Positions 58,899 to 64,000 of a stretch of 64,000 nucleotides of DNA are shown one piece after another; the stretch's first letter is position 1, and every line of letters starts with the position of its first letter. Origin of the DNA: Apostichopus japonicus (lineage: Eukaryota > Echinodermata > Holothuroidea > Aspidochirotida > Stichopodidae); the NCBI RefSeq assembly GCF_037975245.1, contig NC_092582.1, positions 18,564,577 to 18,628,576 of the forward strand, written 5' to 3'. The notes beneath the pieces are model-generated. The model was not told where the DNA came from and searched no databases. It saw only the letters and a list, made by a program, of their open reading frames with translations. A program made the position numbers and the translations under genes.

Positions 58899-61382
58899 CA
58901 CACACACATATATATATATTTATATAATGACTTAATACAAAGCGAAGGTGTAGAAAACAAAGACAACGCAACATTATGTCAAATTTTTGTGGCATATATT
59001 TTGTTGCTCTTTATGTTGATTACTGCTGTGATGGCGTACAACTTTTGAAAGAAAGTCTTAAACGTGCATACACTACACTACAGAGAAGGTTACTACTAGT
59101 ACATTATTTGGCGTTCATTGCGCCACATGGACTTTGCGCCCATTATGGGCGTCAAGAAGTCACGCTTGAAAAAAAAAAAGAAGAGGAGAATATCCAAACT
59201 TCTCCCATGACAAGACAAGAGACAAAGATTATGGAACTAAGTTTATCACAAATTCGTTGCGTTCAACCCGACTTTTTTTTGTTAATCCACACTGCATGGA
59301 GAATATATTTAATTATTATTTGTTAAAGAAGTTACAATATCCTCTTCTTCGCTGAACATCACATACATTTTGTATTACGTAAGAGGTTGTCAACGCATAA
59401 CTATATGAACAAAGTAACACTATCGTCATATGGCTCCAATAAATGTACTTAGGTATACGATTTGTGTTAGCTGTTAACCATGTAACCCACGAGAACTATC
59501 AGCAAATTTCTAACTGCGTGGCCGACGTGGATCACCGTAAAGGCGTAAACAGCGCCTCATAAAGGGACAAAAGCAGTACACAAAGCCCATTTACCATTAT
59601 CATTCACTGACTGGTACGATGCGTGGACTGTTCCAGTGAGGGCGCATGACTCCGGGCAATTGGACCCGGAAATACATGCACAAGCACCCCGTCCCAAGAA
59701 GCCAGATTTTTTGTTTAGCGGCCATTGGTCAATTTGTATTACTGTATTCAGTTATGAGTTTCATTTTATAATCTGTTTGAAATGTTCTCAATACTTCAAA
59801 AGTGATAACATATTATAGATGATATCACAGAATCATGTTTTACACATTTTAAGGAACGCAGACAGTTAATTTTTCGTCACAATTTCCTTCTCTTTATTTT
59901 TAAGGTAACAAAGGGTAGATTAAACTAGATTAAAGGAACGGTGGTTGCAATGCATGGTACTTCAGAGCTTGATGACATATCATACAATGTTATGTATGCT
60001 TCACATGGGACCAGTGTAATATGTTTGAGGCATCAAATGTTTGAAGCATCAAATGTTTGAAGCATCAAATTTCTTTAGTTCCAAGACTTTCTCTGAAACC
60101 CAAATTTAAGAACGTGTCTGATCTCGGTCACCGTAAGTAAATGTTACTGTGTGGGACCTCATACCGTAATATCCTTTCGGTGTTACTACTACTACTACTG
60201 ACCCAGCCATGTTGAAACGCATGCGAAGATTTTCCCCTCGTAACGTTATTGTGCTACAGACCAAAAGAAATGTGTTTGATTTTTGGATTTGAAAAGAACA
60301 TTTTGTCCTTTTGTGAATTTTGTATATTCTGACGACGTCACAGCAAAGGCAAAAATGATATGCGCATAAAAGAAGATTGAAAGATCCAGGAAATATCACA
60401 TATTCCAAATGACTGCTATAATAGTATATTAAATAATTGTTTGACACTGTTACTATGACAACAATAATTTAACAGGAACCTTAAAAAAAAAAAAAGAGAA
60501 AAAAAAAAGGAAAAATGAAAAAAAAATTCCATTTTTTTTAGTATTTTTTTTTTTAAATTTAATGCGCAGTGATGAAGCAATCTGTTCAAGTTACTGCTTA
60601 AATGGTACAAAGACAATAGGTTACATGGTCTCTCACAAACATACGGTTATTTTATACAATCGTTACCACAATAACTGGTTGATGATATATAATTGTCTAT
60701 ACATGTACACGTTCACAGTTTTTTGCATTCGTATAAAAGTTTTTTCGTTTTGAGTATTTGCAGTAAATATGTACAAATTTTGATTTTTGTTAATTCAATA
60801 AAACCTAATAACGGTACACTATATAGCACACTTTCCACTTCATCAAATTCCATCAGCCTTGCTCTCTCTCTCTCCCCTCCAGTGGTTCAAAGATTGGAGC
60901 CAATTCTAATACACACCGTGTCTACCACCCCCTCCCCTCCCCTCCCACCATCCCCTCTTCCAATTAACACCTACTACTTCCCTTCAGCTCTGCTTGTGAT
61001 GATTACCAATGGTGGCATACAAGCAGAAAAATATCGCTGCATGGTGTTAAGGGAGTGCCTGTTACAAACGTTACAACGTTGACTTTTGTCATAACGACAA
61101 GACCACTCTGCAACTACAAGCCACCCGCAATCATCCTTTTGTCACAAGGTTTCACAAAAGTTTAATAAAATGGAGAACAAAAGCAAAAACCATTTTTCTC
61201 TCTTTTATCCATAGCCATAGTTACTTTAAACTTCCAAGCAGATTTAAGAGGAGAAAGTGAAGAACTGAGGTAAGATCATCACTTTGACTGGTCCCTTGCA
61301 ATGTTCTATGCGGGTATAAACCTACCAATAAGATAAGTGAGGATAGGCAGTTTTCAATTCCTTATTTCCCCTAAATTGAGAG
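58899..61382. other. No gene seen
   Basis: AT-rich. A short tandem repeat of ATGTTTGAAGCATCAA occurs at about 60024-60070. A-rich and T-rich runs fill 60481-60560. Plus-strand frame 58976-59326 is not recognised and has low-complexity parts. Confidence 0.4.
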
Positions 61383-61960
61383 ATATATAAATTTGTATCA
61401 CAGTATATCAATTCAAAAGATACCATATAAGTACATATGATAAAGTATCCATTCATATGATAATATATAAGCTCATATGATACCATTCCAATGCATATGA
61501 TAATGTACCAATTCATATGATACTATATCAATTCATATGACAATTAATAAATTAATATCACAATATATCAATTTATATGATACTATACCAATTAATATGA
61601 CAATTAATAAATTAATATCACAATATATCAATTCATATGATAGTATATCAATTTATATGATACTATACCAATTCATATGATACTATATCAATTCATATGA
61701 CACTATACCAATTCATATGATAAAATATCAATTCATATGATAATTTAGAAATTAATATCACACTTTATCAATTCATATGATACCAATTGGTACCAAACTA
61801 TACCAATTCATATGGTACTACATCAATTCATATGATAATATATCAATTAATATCACAATATTGCAATTCATATGATACTAAACCAATTCATATGACACTA
61901 TACCAATTCATATGATAAGATATTAATTCGTATGATACTACCAATTCATATGTACCATCA
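61383..61960. repeat. Minisatellite, unit 20 bases, with TCATATGA core
   Basis: More than twenty copies of a unit like ATCAATTCATATGATACTAT; nearly every unit holds the 8-bp palindrome TCATATGA. Copies vary by a few bases. Confidence 0.92.
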
Positions 61961-63521
61961 GTATTAGAAGAGGCCCCAACCTTGTTTGCAACACATCAAA
62001 GCTTGAGATTAGAACAACACCCCAATCTCTAACAAAATTCTGATATCAAATTAAATTAACCAAAAAAAAAAAAACGTAAACAAAGAGAAAACAATTGCAT
62101 AGTTTCAACAAAAGAGGAAAAATAGATGACGGAACTTAAGAATTGCAGCTTGGAGCCGTTTGACGAACACCATTTTAAAAAATACGATTATAAACTTCAC
62201 CTGGCATTTTAAGGAGATAATGTTAAAGTTTCTTTCCCGAATCATTCCTCAAATGAGGTAAAAATGTTCCTCAGAATTTTGGTGGCTCTTGGAAATAAAA
62301 GCAATCATAATAATGACACATCTTAAGCACAGCAAAATAATGGGCAAAGAAGGGAGATAGAAAATATGAATGAAGGATAACTTAGATGGAAGGATGTAGG
62401 TAAGTCTTGGTTAAAAAAAAAAGAAGAGATACAAATGAAGTATCGATTAAAACAAATATAACACTCAGAACCACACAGAATTAACCCACCCCCCCCCCCC
62501 CAAAAAAAAGAGAGATCTTTGAGAAACAACTAAAAGTGTCAGTTGGACAAAGGTCTGGTTGTGACCTTCTCATGGTAAAATATTAGAAAATCTGAGGAAT
62601 TTTTCGACGCAGTATGATATATTTCACATTTTCTGTAAGATTCAATGAGTCTCCACAAATTGAATGTGCAATGGCACAAAATATGCAATTTTTAAGGAAG
62701 GGTGGTGGGGAGGTGGGGATGGGGATTAAAGGGGGGGAGTGAAGGGGAACCTTTACTTTACGTACAGACTCGCAAGGGCAAAGCGAACATGAGACGGGAT
62801 ACAAGCAAATTGAGTGTAAAATCGTTATAATCATACCAAAGAAAGAAAGATTAGAAATCAAGTTATACAAAAACAGAAAAAAAGAAAAGAAAAGACCAAA
62901 AGGAAATGTAGCATAAGGTTTCACCATGCACATTTAAAATTATTGTATGTCTGTTTAGCAACTTATGGGACAACAAAATTAGGCAACAGCTTAAATGTCA
63001 CTGTGCCACACAACCAGGCACTTAAAACGTATCCTTTCTTGCTCCAAAAACCCTGTTTTAAACATTTTTGTTTCTTTGTTGTTGAGAAAATCAGAAAGAA
63101 AAATGAAAAAAAAAAAATGAAAAAAAGATGAAAAAAATTGGAAGAATATACAGATCTAACACTATTTATATAATACTTGTTGAAGATCCTGCCTCTTCTC
63201 TCTGTAAGAGCGGTAAACTTTCTAGCATTTTAATTATATAATAATTTCGTTTTTTTTTACATGTGATCCGCAGATATAAGCGATGATTATACAGCAGTTG
63301 ATAATGAATATTTTCTCTCCTTCTTGAAAAGACCAAAAAAATTCCGAACGTCTCCATGGCGACGAATATTGATCGATATTGTATGAAATACATATATCTG
63401 TTTTTTCCTTCTTTTTTTTTATCTTTTTTTACATGATCCATTCATAACTGTGTTTTAATGTACAATGTGCATTCATTTACATGTGATCTTCCTTGGTCAG
63501 CATTCCCCCGCCCTCCCATAG
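61961..63521. other. No feature seen apart from the presumed intron before the right-edge exon
   Basis: AT-rich with homopolymer runs (for example C run at 62488-62501 and A runs near 63105-63135). A pyrimidine tract ending in CATAG closes it at 63521. Confidence 0.4.
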
Positions 63522-63776
63522 AAAATAATTGTACAAAACATAACCACCTCGTTTTGCACTATATTCGACATAAGAGGATCAGCCACTGGGTACTTTGATC
63601 CGTACCGCTTACAAATTACTGTGAAGCATATACGAGCATGGACTGATGGGATCAAAACCAAAGTTGATCTGGAAGGACACATAAATGGATTTGCAATTTT
63701 CAGAATGTATGACTTATTTAAATTCTTAAAATTCTTTAAGTACTTGGCTTTTCAACGTCCAGATTTCAACAGCTGA
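63522..63776 (+). CDS. Probable last coding exon of an unrecognised gene
   Basis: After the acceptor CCGCCCTCCCATAG there is an open frame of exactly 84 codons plus TGA, phase 0. It encodes FDIRGSATGYFDPYRLQITV, then AWTDGIKTKVDLEGHINGFA, and ends YLAFQRPDFNS. It contains no start codon, as expected of a 3' exon. Residue make-up looks protein-like up to GFAIFRMYD, then becomes Lys/Phe-rich. The family is not recognised; no upstream exon was found. Confidence 0.4.
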   Translation, partial: KIIVQNITTSFCTIFDIRGSATGYFDPYRLQITVKHIRAWTDGIKTKVDLEGHINGFAIFRMYDLFKFLKFFKYLAFQRPDFNS

Positions 63777-64000
63777 AATATGCATTACAGCAGCCCCCTG
63801 GATCAACAAATTTCAGCATCTCTATTTGTACTGCTGTTGAATTTGATCCGCTTTCTAATCCTTCGTCATCCTTGATCATCCATGAGGTTTAAAATCCTCT
63901 CTTGGGATCAGCAACCACATTTAATGTAATTTTTCAACCAATTCTTTCATTCTTCTAACAAACCGTTGGCTCAGTACCTATCTTGTTAAACTCTCTGCTC

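Noticed and set aside
58976-59326. Plus-strand frame of 116 residues
   Set aside because: No family likeness, low-complexity Lys/Glu part, and AT-rich flanks; chance is the simplest explanation.

Overview
The window is from an intron-rich, AT-rich animal genome full of simple repeats and small non-autonomous transposons. The one confident gene is a hemicentin (HMCN1-type) extracellular-matrix gene on the minus strand. Hemicentin with its VWA domain followed by an Ig array, the tRNA-headed SINEs, the Penelope-type GIY-YIG fragment and the G-rich TIR elements together suggest a marine invertebrate. An echinoderm is my guess, inferred from overall character and not proven.

Layout. Positions 623-34027 hold the 5' part of the hemicentin gene, read right to left: 23 coding exons, 5,317 coding bases, 1,772 complete codons, open at the left edge. 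Exon 1 (33664-34027) encodes a signal peptide, an acidic linker and the start of the VWA domain with its MIDAS motif. A 12-kb intron follows. Exons 2-4 finish the VWA domain, exons 5-7 encode the hemicentin-specific region between VWA and Ig, and exons 8-23 encode fourteen Ig domains. Ig1 and Ig5 are each split over two exons; the others are one exon each of about 270-279 bases with phase-1 boundaries. Exon joins were deduced from splice sites, codon phase and remembered hemicentin domain order. The weakest join is exon 5/6.

The introns carry a minisatellite (about 3440-4256), a SINE piece (1470-1641), two copies of a roughly 365-bp TTAA-flanked MITE, a tRNA-like SINE (19013-19117) and a SINE interrupted by a TIR element (30596-31266).

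Upstream of the gene (34028-63521) I see no confident protein-coding gene. This stretch has minisatellites, long (AAT)n and (TA)n tracts, two nested pairs of G-rich TIR elements (41785-42853 and 47550-48885), a SINE split by a 352-bp MITE that carries its own Pol III-type boxes (45750-46391), a minimal type I hammerhead ribozyme joined to a tRNA-like head (49966-50076, minus), a Penelope-like GIY-YIG endonuclease remnant (57792-58337, minus) next to a hammerhead-like motif (58499-58538, plus), and a large foldback palindrome (58737-58898). At the right edge (63522-63776, plus) a phase-0 open frame behind a good splice acceptor looks like the last coding exon of an unrecognised gene.

The best candidates for something unusual are the hammerhead/tRNA-headed element with its degenerate relative inside the hemicentin gene, and the two SINE copies struck at the same CCCGGCC-type site by two different DNA elements.
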